This document shows positions 8,063 through 16,643 of a DNA stretch of 64,000 bases, in pieces. The stretch's first letter is position 1. Every line of letters begins with the position of its first letter. The translations under genes were made by a program, and so were the position numbers. The notes below the pieces were generated by a model that did not search any database, was not told the origin of the DNA, and worked only from the letters and a program-made list of their open reading frames with translations. The stretch is taken from the NCBI GenBank assembly GCA_963749875.1, contig CAVVOX010000004.1:62001-126000 (forward strand). The letters are read 5' to 3'. Origin of the DNA: JAHQVI01 sp963749875 (GTDB lineage Bacteria; Pseudomonadota; Alphaproteobacteria; Rhizobiales; Rhodomicrobiaceae).

Positions 8063-9875
8063 CTATTGCGTCGTCGTCGAAACGCGCATGCGGCTGAGCG
8101 ATGCAAAGGCGTTCGCACATCCGGCGCCGTACAAATCGTCCCGGCCCGGCGTTCCCAGATCTCTTGCCGCGCCCATGAGAGAAGCGCGAACCTCGTCGAG
8201 CGTCATCTCCGGGTCACGTTCGAGCATCAGCGCGACGATCCCGCTGATATGCGCGGCCGCAAAGGACGTGCCGGATTGCAGCCGATGCGCGTGGTCCAAG
8301 GCCGGCGCGAGCACATCGACGCCCGGGGCGGCAATCTCGACATAAGCGCCCTGGTTGGCTTCGACGTAAAGCTTGTCGCCAATATCGGTCGCGGTCGCCG
8401 CGATCACCTCCGGATAGGCGGCCGGGTAAGCTGACGGCGCGTTCGCGCCGCCATTGCCGGCCGCAGCCACGATGATCGCGCCTTTGCCCGCCGCCGTCGT
8501 GACGCCGCGCTCCAGCAGATCGTCACCGGGACCGGCAACGCTCAGATTGATGACACGCGCCTGCTTGCCGATGGCCCAATCCATGCCGCGAAGGAGGCTC
8601 GCCGTCGTGGCCGCCATCGATCCGCGCACGCCGACCGGCGAGAGGGCATTCACACCGAGAATCTGCGCATCCGGCGCAACGCCTTCCAGGATCCCGCCCG
8701 CACGAATGATCCCGGCGATTGCCGTGCCATGGTCGCCGGGCTTGCCGGACTTCTCTTCGGTGGCATCGAACTTCTCCGCGACGGCGCCTTCCAGATCGGG
8801 ATGGGTGCTGTCGATTTCGGAGTTGATCACCGCGATGAGGATGCCGCGCCCGCTCGCCACAGAGCGCGCCGGTCGGAGGCGGAGCTTGGCGATCGCATAT
8901 TGGAGCTCGTCCGCTTCGCTCACCTCGGATGGCGACTGCGATCCGCCCTGCTGCCGATAGAGATAGTTGGGTTGCGGCGCGCCGACGCGCGGATCGCCGG
9001 CGAGCGTGCCGACGACTGCGGCAACGGTGCGGCCATCCGGGATCCGGTACAGGACGAGCCGCGAGCTGAGCAAATCAAGCGCGGAGCGGCTGAGGATTTC
9101 GAGGCCGTAGGCCTGCGCGACCTGCTGATCGACGGCCTCGTCGCTCGCTGGATCGACCGTCGCCAGCACCTGATCCGGCATAAAGAGGGGCAGAACCGAC
9201 GCGGGCGCTGGCGCCGCGAGCGGCGGGGGTAGAATCTGCGGCGCGTTCGGCGGAATTCTGCGGCCGGTCGTCCGATGCGAGCCGTATCGTAAGGGGCGCT
9301 GCGGCGACCGCGGTCGGCGGGACCGGCAGGATCGGCCGGCTGCCGCCCGGAGCGCAGCCAAAGACCGCTCCGCGAATCCGCTTCCGAGCGCTTGCCCGCC
9401 GGCAGCGGCATGCGCCTTTTTGAACCCTGCCGCCGATGCAAACGACATGCTTGCGCGGCCCATGCTGAGGCCGGCCGTCAGGGCGATCGGGCTTATGGTC
9501 CGGAAGATCCGGCTTGTGATCGGGACGGTTCTCCGCCTGTTGGTGCGGTGTGTGACCCGGCCCCTTATCCGGCCGGCGGTTCGGTCGTTGGTACGCCTGC
9601 TTATGCCTGTTCCGGCGGCGCAAGCTATGTCCGTGCCCACGACGGAATCTCCGCCGATGGGCGCGCCTTCTCGGTCCGGTGAGCAAGAGCTGCACCTGAG
9701 CGGCGGTCTCATCCAAATTGGCTTGGATTGCAGCCGAAGCAATGGGGCTCGCTCCGGCCCGTTCGGCACCACCGATCACCACATATCCGATGATGGCCGC
9801 GAGAATAAGAAGCACCAGCCGTCGACCCGCAGACAACTTTGTGGGGAGGAAGCCAAAGTTCGCTGATCTGATCAT
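8063..9875 (-). CDS. Subtilisin-like S8 peptidase, N-terminus apparently frameshifted, catalytic Asp replaced
   Basis: The 3' two thirds encode an I9-like propeptide (FMPDQVLATVDP onward) and an S8 domain with catalytic His (GDHGTAIAG) and Ser (SGTSFAAAH). The Asp box reads VINSEID, so the catalytic Asp is Asn (codon 8822-8824). In a different frame the 5' end at 9875 encodes a signal anchor (RRLVLLILAAIIGYVVIGG) followed by Arg/Pro/Asp/His-rich repeats, the normal N-terminal design of rhizobial S8 proteins. The two parts join only if a frameshift lies at about 9200-9700 in the low-complexity section. The catalytic frame stays open up to 9772, so an unsecreted form is possible. It is the last gene of a sigma/anti-sigma/protease unit. 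Confidence 0.7.
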
Positions 9876-9924
9876 AGCGCCTCACTTCCGCTCGCTCAGG
9901 GCAAGGTCACCATGCATCGGAGTT

Positions 9925-10629
9925 CTATTTGCTGGCTGTGACGAAGGTCACAAGATCCGTCCGTCCTCTAAGCGCTGCGATCGCACGATTGCGATCCGCT
10001 TCGCTCATCTCCTTCGGCCCGATCCGCACCGTAAACAGCCCGCCTGCCTTCGGACCGCTCGCAATGGTCATGTCCAGCGCGTTCATCGTCTGCACAAGCT
10101 CGGCCATCGGCGCTTCGTCGGCAAAGCGGACGAGCACATAGCTGCCCGGCTCGGAGATCTGAGAGCCGCCGGCGGGGTAGTAGTCTTCCGCTGGCCTCGA
10201 CACGATGAGCGCGAAAATCGCGATGGCCTGAATGAAGATGAGAAGCGCGGCGACCGCTCTGCCCCATTGCCACTGCATGGGGGTGAGCAGCAGCGCCATC
10301 AGATTGTCCTCGATCCAGGCGCCGAGAGCTTCGACACGGGACATCGCCCCTGCTCCCGCCGGCTGCTGTTTCGCCTTTAGCCGCGCCACTTCGGACATGA
10401 ACAGATCCACCGTGGCGGCTGACGGCGGCTCGGCCAGCGGCGCGGCGAGAAAGGCGGTCTCGCTCTGTTCCGCCGCGCTGAGCTCCAGCCGCTCGCGCAT
10501 TTGCGGATGCCGGGCGAGATAAGCCTCGACCCGCCGGCGATCGGCTTCCTCGAGCTTGCCGATCACGTACCACGGCAACAGCATCTCGATTTCATCGCGC
10601 TCTGAGAGCTGGTCGGTATCCGTGTTCAT
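9925..10629 (-). CDS. Membrane anti-sigma factor (zinc-less)
   Basis: The 234-aa protein has an N-terminal anti-sigma domain whose LLPWYVIGKL stretch replaces the Cys/His zinc site. One transmembrane helix follows (AVAALLIFIQAIAIFALIV, about 117-137), then a periplasmic domain of about 80 aa. The ATG at 10629 makes a 4-base ATGA overlap with the sigma gene and has GGGGA upstream; ATG 10635 has no spaced ribosome site. It should hold the ECF sigma factor encoded just upstream. The periplasmic domain has a beta-alpha-beta-beta-alpha-beta pattern like the propeptide of the neighbouring S8 protein. Confidence 0.82.
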   Translation of the reverse strand: MNTDTDQLSERDEIEMLLPWYVIGKLEEADRRRVEAYLARHPQMRERLELSAAEQSETAFLAAPLAEPPSAATVDLFMSEVARLKAKQQPAGAGAMSRVEALGAWIEDNLMALLLTPMQWQWGRAVAALLIFIQAIAIFALIVSRPAEDYYPAGGSQISEPGSYVLVRFADEAPMAELVQTMNALDMTIASGPKAGGLFTVRIGPKEMSEADRNRAIAALRGRTDLVTFVTASK

Positions 10630-11189
10630 GGCCATCCCCGGTCAACGCCTGCTTCCTTCAGCATTTCTTCGAGCCGCTTTCGCGCTTTGAACAATCGGGT
10701 TTTCACCGTCCCGGCCGGCAGCCCGAGAACATCGCAGACTTCTTTGATCGACAGCTCGTGGTAATAAACGAGGTCGATGACTTCGCGATAGAGCGGCGGC
10801 AGCGCGTCGGAGCATTTGCGAAGCACCTCCCCTTTGTCCGCCTTCTGAGCGACGACCTCCGGATCGTCCCGAAGGTCGGCGATCTGTACGGCGTCGTTCT
10901 CGTCCCAGCTTGCCTCACGGCGTTTCCTCAGCACGTTCAGGCAACGATGATGCGCGATCGACAGAACCCAGGTCGAGACCGACGAACGGTCCTGAAAGCT
11001 CTTCGCGCCGCGCCAGACTTCGAGGAAAACCTCGTTGGCCATCTCCTCCGCCATCGCCTCATTGCGCAGGAGGCGTCGAACGAAACCGAGCACACGGCCG
11101 TGATGACGAATGAACAGCGTCCTCATCGCGTGTTCGTCGGCTCCAGCGATCCGAGCAATCAGAGTTCGATCGTCAATTGCCTGGTCCAT
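10626..11189 (-). CDS. ECF RNA polymerase sigma factor
   Basis: The 187-aa protein has sigma region 2 (about 25-92, AEEMANEVFLEVW and STWVLSIAHHRCLN) and region 4 (about 125-175, LPPLYREVIDLVYY and AGTVKTRLFKARKRL), with no region 3. It is co-transcribed and translationally coupled with the anti-sigma gene. The next gene, the S8-like protein, is a common partner of this pair in alphaproteobacteria. The upstream 180 bases contain no sequence I could assign as an autoregulated promoter. Confidence 0.93.
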   Translation of the reverse strand: MDQAIDDRTLIARIAGADEHAMRTLFIRHHGRVLGFVRRLLRNEAMAEEMANEVFLEVWRGAKSFQDRSSVSTWVLSIAHHRCLNVLRKRREASWDENDAVQIADLRDDPEVVAQKADKGEVLRKCSDALPPLYREVIDLVYYHELSIKEVCDVLGLPAGTVKTRLFKARKRLEEMLKEAGVDRGWP

Positions 11190-11365
11190 GGCCGGTCACT
11201 TTCGAAAGGCCTTGTCGAGTTTACCACCCTCGGAGATCCGGTCCGGAAGAAATCTTGCGAAAAATCATCCAATGAATTTGCGCGGCGGTCGGTATTCTGA
11301 TCGTCGCCTGGGCTCAAGCCCCCGCGGGAAAGGGCGCGGGGGCTTTCAGCCGAATTCATCACCCA

Positions 11366-11770
11366 TCAGCGGGCAAATTCCCAGCTACGATAGGCACGGT
11401 AGTGCCGATGATCGCAGCGGACGCGCGCGTGAAGTCCCATGCCAAGCACTGAGAACAGATGCCGGTGACACAGTGCACCACCTCCCGCATAGCCGACGCC
11501 GTAACCGGGGCGAAAGCGCCAGGCACGACCGTGACAACGGACCGGATGGTTCCTGCACCAGCGCCATGGATGCAGATGCCGTCTGACGAAACGCCTTACG
11601 CGCCGCTTCCGCCAACCGATTTCCTGAACGGCGTCAGCCTTCACGATTTTTGCGATCTGCGCCTGCGGCTGAACCGGCGGCGCAGCATTGGCCGAACCGG
11701 TTTGAAGCGCGCCGACCAAAAGGGCTGTCGAGAAGAACGACGCGGCCAGGATGATCCCACTCTTCTTCAT
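11366..11770 (-). CDS. Small secreted Arg/His-rich protein of unknown function
   Basis: The open frame runs from 11839, but ATG 11770 gives a clean Sec signal peptide (MKKSGIILAASFFSTALL, cleavage near ANA-AP). The mature part of about 105 aa is rich in Arg, His, Trp, Gly and Tyr, with four cysteines that could form disulfides. I recognise no family. It lies upstream of the ECF sigma gene on the same strand with a 176-base gap and could be a target of the sigma factor, which is inferred from position only. Confidence 0.65.
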   Translation of the reverse strand: MKKSGIILAASFFSTALLVGALQTGSANAAPPVQPQAQIAKIVKADAVQEIGWRKRRVRRFVRRHLHPWRWCRNHPVRCHGRAWRFRPGYGVGYAGGGALCHRHLFSVLGMGLHARVRCDHRHYRAYRSWEFAR

Positions 11771-11943
11771 AACGTGACTCCTGATTTCTCCAGTGTTCCA
11801 GCCCGCCTCTTCTCGCCACCTCATTGCGGCGGATATCACGGGCTCACATCTGGTTGGTCACGCCAGAGCGAAATCGGTTTTCGTTTGTGATGAAAAAAAT
11901 CGAAGCGCGGCCGCGCCTCGATCGCGCCGCCCTTAGGCTTGTT

Positions 11944-11982
11944 CACCTGAAGTGGAAGCGTTCGCTTTGCTCCCTCCCCCCG
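11944..11982. repeat. Dispersed repeat E, copy 1
   Basis: The stretch reading CACCTGAAGTGGAAGCG then TTYGCTYY-type bases matches 42176-42211 with a few mismatches. It is part of a gene-free stretch (11771-12465) that holds several repeat units and no convincing gene. Confidence 0.5.
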
Positions 11983-12029
11983 TTGGAGACCTCTGCGAAA
12001 CCACACACTCTGCGTCGCCCCGGCCCAAA

Positions 12030-12102
12030 GTGAGCGCTTGCCGCGATGTCTTGCTGATCGCGACCAGACAAGCGTCGCTCACCGTAAAGGTTCGCGAGCC
12101 GG
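12030..12102. repeat. Dispersed palindromic repeat A, copy 1
   Basis: About 72 bases, nearly identical (inverted orientation) to 54444-54515 and to a shortened copy at 42212-42250. The unit contains an imperfect hairpin bounded by GTGAGCG and CGCTCAC, followed by GTAAAGGTTCGCGAG. Confidence 0.8.
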
Positions 12103-12152
12103 GGCCTGCTTGCTTCTCCATCCGGCCCGGTGCTTGCCGAACCGCGAGTGGA

Positions 12153-12180
12153 TCCCGGATAGCCCTATGGGCTTCCGGGA
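12153..12180. repeat. REP-like palindrome
   Basis: TCCCGGATAGCCC and GGGCTTCCGGGA pair around TAT with one mismatch and one bulge. This resembles the short GC-rich palindromes scattered through Rhizobiales genomes. Confidence 0.5.
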
Positions 12181-12302
12181 CGACGACGAAAAGTGCCTAC
12201 GCGCTGCGCTAGCACGGCTCGCCATGCCGCTCTCTCCCTTATCAGGAGGCGACGCGATGATGGGCCGCAAGATTTCATTAACGCAGGATCATGTTTGGTG
12301 GA

Positions 12303-12390
12303 AATGAACGTCGCCCCGGACGGAGCGAAGCGGAGATCCGGGGCCATTTGGCCTATCCGCAACGTCAATGCGTGAGGAATAGAGAATTGG
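12303..12390. repeat. Dispersed repeat B, copy 1
   Basis: About 88 bases matching the reverse complement of 48481-48570 with few differences, including GACGTTGCGGATAGGCCAA and CTCCGCTTCGCTCCGTCC. It is non-coding. Confidence 0.8.
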
Positions 12391-12465
12391 GCGCCGGATC
12401 AAGTCCGGCGCGACGAATAAGCATCTCGCGTGGTTCCGCTAAGCTAAAGCTGATCCTGCAGTCGC

Positions 12466-13320
12466 TCAGGCGAAGGCGGTGTCCTTCATCGCCGCGCATT
12501 TGGTCTCCAGCCAGTCATGCCAGGCTTGCACGCCTTCACCCGTGCGCGCGGACAGCGTCAGCACTTCGATCTGCGGATTGATGTCGCGCGCATAGCTCGT
12601 CGCCACGGCAAGATCGAAATCCACATGCGGCAGAAGGTCGGTTTTGTTGATGATCATCAGTTCGGCCGCGAGAAACATGTGCGGATATTTGAGCGGTTTG
12701 TCCTCGCCCTCGGTCACGGAAAAGATGACGATCTTGCACTGTTCGCCGAGGTCGAACATGGCGGGGCAGACGAGATTGCCGACATTCTCGATCAGCAGAA
12801 CCGACCCGGTGGCGGGCTTCAGCTCCTTGACCGCCCGCGAGACCATGTCTGCGTCGAGGTGGCACCCCGTGCCGGTATTGATCTGAACGACGGGCGCCCC
12901 CGCGGCGCGTATCCGTTCCCCGTCTTTTGCTGTCGCCTGGTCGCCCTCGATCACATAGAAATTATGTGCTGCGCTGCGCTCCTTGATCGTGTGCTCGAGC
13001 AGCGTCGTCTTGCCCGCGCCCGGAGAGCTGACGAAATCCAGCGCGAGGATTTCGCGCCCCTGAAACCAGCTTCGATTGCGCTGCGCGAGTTCGTTGTTCT
13101 TCTCGAGAATCGCCCGGCCGAGCTCGACCGTGTGACCGTGTCCGTGATGGCTGTGATCGTGGTGGTGATGGTGGTGATGACCGTCGCCGTGGTCATGCTC
13201 ATGCTCGTGATGATGGTGGCCCGCAGCGCCATCATCATGGGCGATTTCCGTCGTCGCGCCGGTCATCAGATTGACAACCGTCGCCTTTGCGCCTTCCGAA
13301 CAGCCGCAGCTCTCACACAT
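12466..13320 (-). CDS. hypB: Hydrogenase nickel-incorporation GTPase HypB
   Basis: The 284-aa protein has MCESCGC at the N-terminus (high-affinity metal site) and a histidine-rich nickel-storage tract (about 35-64). A G domain follows with the P-loop SSPGAGKTT near 98-106, switch residues and NKTD specificity. Together with HypA it inserts Ni into the large-subunit precursor using GTP. It is the last gene of the long hydrogenase operon, 27 bases after hypA. Confidence 0.97.
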   Translation of the reverse strand: MCESCGCSEGAKATVVNLMTGATTEIAHDDGAAGHHHHEHEHDHGDGHHHHHHHDHSHHGHGHTVELGRAILEKNNELAQRNRSWFQGREILALDFVSSPGAGKTTLLEHTIKERSAAHNFYVIEGDQATAKDGERIRAAGAPVVQINTGTGCHLDADMVSRAVKELKPATGSVLLIENVGNLVCPAMFDLGEQCKIVIFSVTEGEDKPLKYPHMFLAAELMIINKTDLLPHVDFDLAVATSYARDINPQIEVLTLSARTGEGVQAWHDWLETKCAAMKDTAFA

Positions 13321-13347
13321 GTCGTCCTCCTCGTGTCGGCACGGGCA

Positions 13348-13722
13348 TCAGCGCTCCGCCGCCAGACCATGCTCCGGCGCCGCCTCGGACGCCAAAGCGA
13401 GTTCATATTCCTTGATCTTCAGTTCCTCACCGGTAAGCCGCGCGACACCATGCGAACCGCAGGGGCAGGGGCTGAAAAGCGCCTCTTGCACGAACTCGGT
13501 TCCGCAGGAGCGGCAACGCGCCCGCGCCTCGATGCACCGGATTTCGAGCGTCGCGCCCTCCAAAGGCGTCCCTTTCGCGACGACATCGAAACAGAAGCTG
13601 ATCGCATCGGTCATGATGCCCGACAGCGCGCCGATTTCGAGGACGACCCGGTTCACGGGCCGGCCTTTCGCGTGTTCGGCCACGATCGAAACGATGTTCT
13701 GCGTGATACCCAGCTCATGCAT
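13348..13722 (-). CDS. hypA: Hydrogenase nickel metallochaperone HypA
   Basis: The 124-aa protein begins MHELGI, His2 being the nickel ligand of the family, and carries a structural zinc site made of two CxxC-type pairs (CRSCGTEF and CPCGSHG, about 73-98). ATG 13722 gives the family N-terminus and overlaps the stop of the preceding permease gene by one base (TGATG). It works with HypB, next in the operon. Confidence 0.97.
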   Translation of the reverse strand: MHELGITQNIVSIVAEHAKGRPVNRVVLEIGALSGIMTDAISFCFDVVAKGTPLEGATLEIRCIEARARCRSCGTEFVQEALFSPCPCGSHGVARLTGEELKIKEYELALASEAAPEHGLAAER

Positions 13723-14438
13723 CACAAGCCTCCCCACGCCGCTCGTCCCGTTTCGAGCATGACGTTGAGGCCGAGCACGATCGCGACGCAACCGATCCCG
13801 ATCTGAAGCCCACGATGGAGCCATGTGGCGCTATTTTGCACGCGGTGAAATGGCCATGCCACCGCGCAGGTCAGGGCGGCCATGCCGAAGAGCGAACCGA
13901 TGCCGAACGCGAGGACGTAGCAGATCGCGATCCAACTATCCCGTGACGTTGCGAGCGCGAGCGCCAGAAGGCCTGCCGATCCGGCTGCGCCATGGACCAG
14001 ACCCACCAGTAAAGCCTTCAGGGGAAAACCTTTCGGGTGAGCGTGATCGTGAGGATCCTCGCCGTGCGGCACTGTCGCGATCAGATGGCTATGGGCATGG
14101 ATATGCCGGCGGTTGTCGCCGTGATCATGCACATGGAAGTGCACCTTTGCCCGATGCATCCTGCGCAGCACACCCAAACCGAGAACGACGAGCATTGCGC
14201 CAACAGCGAATTCAAGCGTCGCGGCCGCGCGATCGGTGAGCACAAATCCAAAAACGATGACGGCGGAGCAAAGCAGAAAAAGCGTTATCGTATGCCCCAG
14301 CCCCCAAGCCGCACCGAGAAACATGAGCCGCTTTGGCGACTGCCGCTTGGAAGCCATAGCCCCGATGGCCGCGAGATGATCCGCTTCCAGAGCGTGTCCC
14401 ATCCCGATCAGAAATCCAAGCGCGAGAAAACTTTCCAT
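13722..14438 (-). CDS. UreH/HupE-like nickel permease
   Basis: The 238-aa membrane protein has about six helices. The first helix carries GMGHALEADHLAAIGA, the HxxxDH-type signature of UreH/NiCoT nickel transporters. A cytoplasmic or periplasmic loop rich in His (HFHVHDHG, HIHAHSH, HDHAHPKG; about 125-165) probably gathers nickel. The start at 14438 was chosen because the upstream part of the frame is a shadow of hypE. Lying between hypE and hypA, it most likely supplies Ni for the hydrogenase. Confidence 0.88.
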   Translation of the reverse strand: MESFLALGFLIGMGHALEADHLAAIGAMASKRQSPKRLMFLGAAWGLGHTITLFLLCSAVIVFGFVLTDRAAATLEFAVGAMLVVLGLGVLRRMHRAKVHFHVHDHGDNRRHIHAHSHLIATVPHGEDPHDHAHPKGFPLKALLVGLVHGAAGSAGLLALALATSRDSWIAICYVLAFGIGSLFGMAALTCAVAWPFHRVQNSATWLHRGLQIGIGCVAIVLGLNVMLETGRAAWGGL

Positions 14439-14448
14439 CCCATCGGCC

Positions 14449-15516
14449 TCAACAGATCCGGGGCAATTGTTCGCCCACCAGCATGTCGACGATCCGGCGT
14501 CCGCCGAAACAGGTGCGCATGGTGACGCGCCCGTCCTCCCCTTCGCCCGCATGGCCGATGATACGCGCACCTTCGCCGAGGACATGGCCCTGCATCGCCG
14601 CGAGGGCGGCGTCGGCTTCCTCGGGCGGAACGACGGCGACAAGCTTGCCTTCGTTGGCGAGATAGAGCGGATCGAGACCAAGGATCTCACAGAATGCTTT
14701 CACCTCGTCGCGAATGGGTGTGAGCTCTTCATCGATTTCGATCGACACGCCCGATGAGGAGGCAATCTCGTTCAGCACGGTCGCGACGCCGCCGCGCGTT
14801 GCATCGCGCAGCAGACGCGTATGCGGAGCGGCGGTGAGGATGGCCTGAGCGAGCGAGTGCAGCGGGGCGCAGTCGCTTTCGATCGGCGTTTCGAGCGCCA
14901 TGTCACCTCGTGCGCCGAGTATGGCGGCGCCGTGATCACCCAGAAGGCCGTTCACGAGGATCGCGTCGCCCGGCCGTGCCTGGTGTGCGCCGAGATCGAG
15001 CCCCTTGCGAATGACGCCAATGCCGGTCGTCGTGATGAACAGCTTGTCGCAAGCGCCCTTGTGCACGACCTTCGTGTCGCCGGTGACGATCTGAACGCCC
15101 GACGCCGTTGCCGCTTCCGCCATCGAGCCGGTCACGCGCCGCAACAGGTCGATCGAGACACCCTCCTCGATGATGACGGCGCAGGAGAGCAATAGCGGCA
15201 CGGCGCCGCCCACCGCCAGATCGTTGACCGTGCCGTAGACGGCGAGCTTGCCGATGTCCCCACCGGGAAAAAACAGCGGATCGACGACAAAGGAATCCGT
15301 CGTGAAGGCTAGCCGGTCGCCGAGAGCGCCGAATATATCGAGGTCGATGCGGGCCTGATCTTCGAGCGGGGCAAGGGTCAGATTTTCGAAAGGCGCGACG
15401 AACACGTCATCGATCAGATCGCGCATCGCCTTGCCGCCGCCGCCATGCGCGAGCGTCACCGTCGGGACATGGACCCGCCCAAGCGGCCTTGTCCGCGCGA
15501 AAGGGATCACCGTCAT
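14449..15516 (-). CDS. hypE: Hydrogenase expression/formation protein HypE
   Basis: The 355-aa protein belongs to the PurM/AIR-synthase family and ends in PRIC. The C-terminal Cys accepts the carbamoyl group from HypF and is dehydrated to thiocyanate, the source of the cyanide ligands. The N-terminal LAHGGGGKAMRDLI and the ATP-site DxGVD-like segments are in place. ATG 15516 overlaps the hypD stop by four bases (ATGA), indicating coupling. Confidence 0.97.
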   Translation of the reverse strand: MTVIPFARTRPLGRVHVPTVTLAHGGGGKAMRDLIDDVFVAPFENLTLAPLEDQARIDLDIFGALGDRLAFTTDSFVVDPLFFPGGDIGKLAVYGTVNDLAVGGAVPLLLSCAVIIEEGVSIDLLRRVTGSMAEAATASGVQIVTGDTKVVHKGACDKLFITTTGIGVIRKGLDLGAHQARPGDAILVNGLLGDHGAAILGARGDMALETPIESDCAPLHSLAQAILTAAPHTRLLRDATRGGVATVLNEIASSSGVSIEIDEELTPIRDEVKAFCEILGLDPLYLANEGKLVAVVPPEEADAALAAMQGHVLGEGARIIGHAGEGEDGRVTMRTCFGGRRIVDMLVGEQLPRIC

Positions 15517-16643
15517 GCCGCCCCCGCCTGCTTCTTGATCCCGCCATATTGGAAATAGGCCGCGCAAGCGCCCTCCGAGGAGACCATCAGCGCGCCGAGC
15601 GGCGTCTCGGGCGTGCAGGCCGTGCCGAACACCTTGCATTGCCAGGGCTTGATGACGCCTTTGAGCACCTCTCCGCATTGGCAGCTCTTCGGATCGGCGA
15701 TCTTGATGTTCGGAACGGTGAATTTGCGCTCCGCATCGTAATGCGCGTAGGCCTCGCGGACCTTCACACCGGAATGGTCGATCGAGCCCAGCCCCCGCCA
15801 TTCGAAGAATTCGCGGAGCTCGTAGACTTTCGAGACGGCGGCCAGCGCCGCGGCGTTGCCCTCATCCGGCACGATGCGCGCATATTGGTTTTCCACCTCC
15901 GCGCGGCCTTCCTTGATCTGCTTCAGCGTCATCCAGATCGATTGTAGCACGTCGAGCGGCTCGAAGCCGGCGACGACCATCGGCCGCTTGTAATATTGCG
16001 CGATGAAATGATAGGGCGAGGTGCCGATCACCATGGAGACATGGCCGGGGCCGAGAAAGCCGTCGAGATGCAGGTCGGGGCTGTCGAGAATGGCCTTGAT
16101 CGTCGGCACGATGGTGATGTGATTGCAGAAGACGGAGAAATTCCGGATGCCCTCCGTCTCCGCCTGAAGGATCGTGAGCGCCGTTGACGGCATGGTCGTT
16201 TCGAAGCCGATGCCGAAGAAGACGACCTCCCGCTCGGGATTCTTGCGGGCGATCGCCAGCGCATCCATCGGCGAATAGACCATCCGCACATCCGCGCCGT
16301 CGGCTTTCGCCTGCAGGAGGCTCTTTTTCGAGCCCGGCACGCGCATGGCGTCGCCGAAGGTTGTGAAAATCACCTCGGGCCGTTCGGCAATCGAAATGCA
16401 GTCGTCCACACGGCCCATCGGCAACACGCAGACCGGGCAGCCCGGCCCGTGGACCAGCTCGATCGTGTCGGGCAGCATCCCCTCGATGCCGTAGCGGAAG
16501 ATCGAATGCGTATGGCCGCCGCAAACCTCCATGAGGTTGATCGGGCGGTGCTTGGTGATCTCGATCGAGGCGGCGAGCGTCTCGATCTCCTTGATCAGCA
16601 CGGCCGCCTTTTCGCGGTCGCGGAATTCATCGACATATTTCAT
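15513..16643 (-). CDS. hypD: Hydrogenase Fe(CN)2CO assembly protein HypD
   Basis: The 376-aa protein has the conserved EVCGGHTHS (about 39-47), HGPGCPVC (about 65-72) and a C-terminal four-cysteine cluster (CQCGEVL, CKVFGTAC), which hold the [4Fe-4S] centre and redox-active thiols on which the Fe(CN)2CO unit is built together with HypC. The start at 16643 overlaps the SIS gene stop by four bases. Confidence 0.97.
   Translation of the reverse strand: MKYVDEFRDREKAAVLIKEIETLAASIEITKHRPINLMEVCGGHTHSIFRYGIEGMLPDTIELVHGPGCPVCVLPMGRVDDCISIAERPEVIFTTFGDAMRVPGSKKSLLQAKADGADVRMVYSPMDALAIARKNPEREVVFFGIGFETTMPSTALTILQAETEGIRNFSVFCNHITIVPTIKAILDSPDLHLDGFLGPGHVSMVIGTSPYHFIAQYYKRPMVVAGFEPLDVLQSIWMTLKQIKEGRAEVENQYARIVPDEGNAAALAAVSKVYELREFFEWRGLGSIDHSGVKVREAYAHYDAERKFTVPNIKIADPKSCQCGEVLKGVIKPWQCKVFGTACTPETPLGALMVSSEGACAAYFQYGGIKKQAGAA

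Noticed and set aside
9420..9866. Plus-strand ORF opposite the S8 N-terminal region
   Set aside because: Low-complexity antisense frame of the Arg/Pro-rich section; no ribosome site or homology.
12291..12581. Small ORFs in the 11.8-12.5 kb gap
   Set aside because: They lie in dispersed repeats A, B and E and show no protein-like features.
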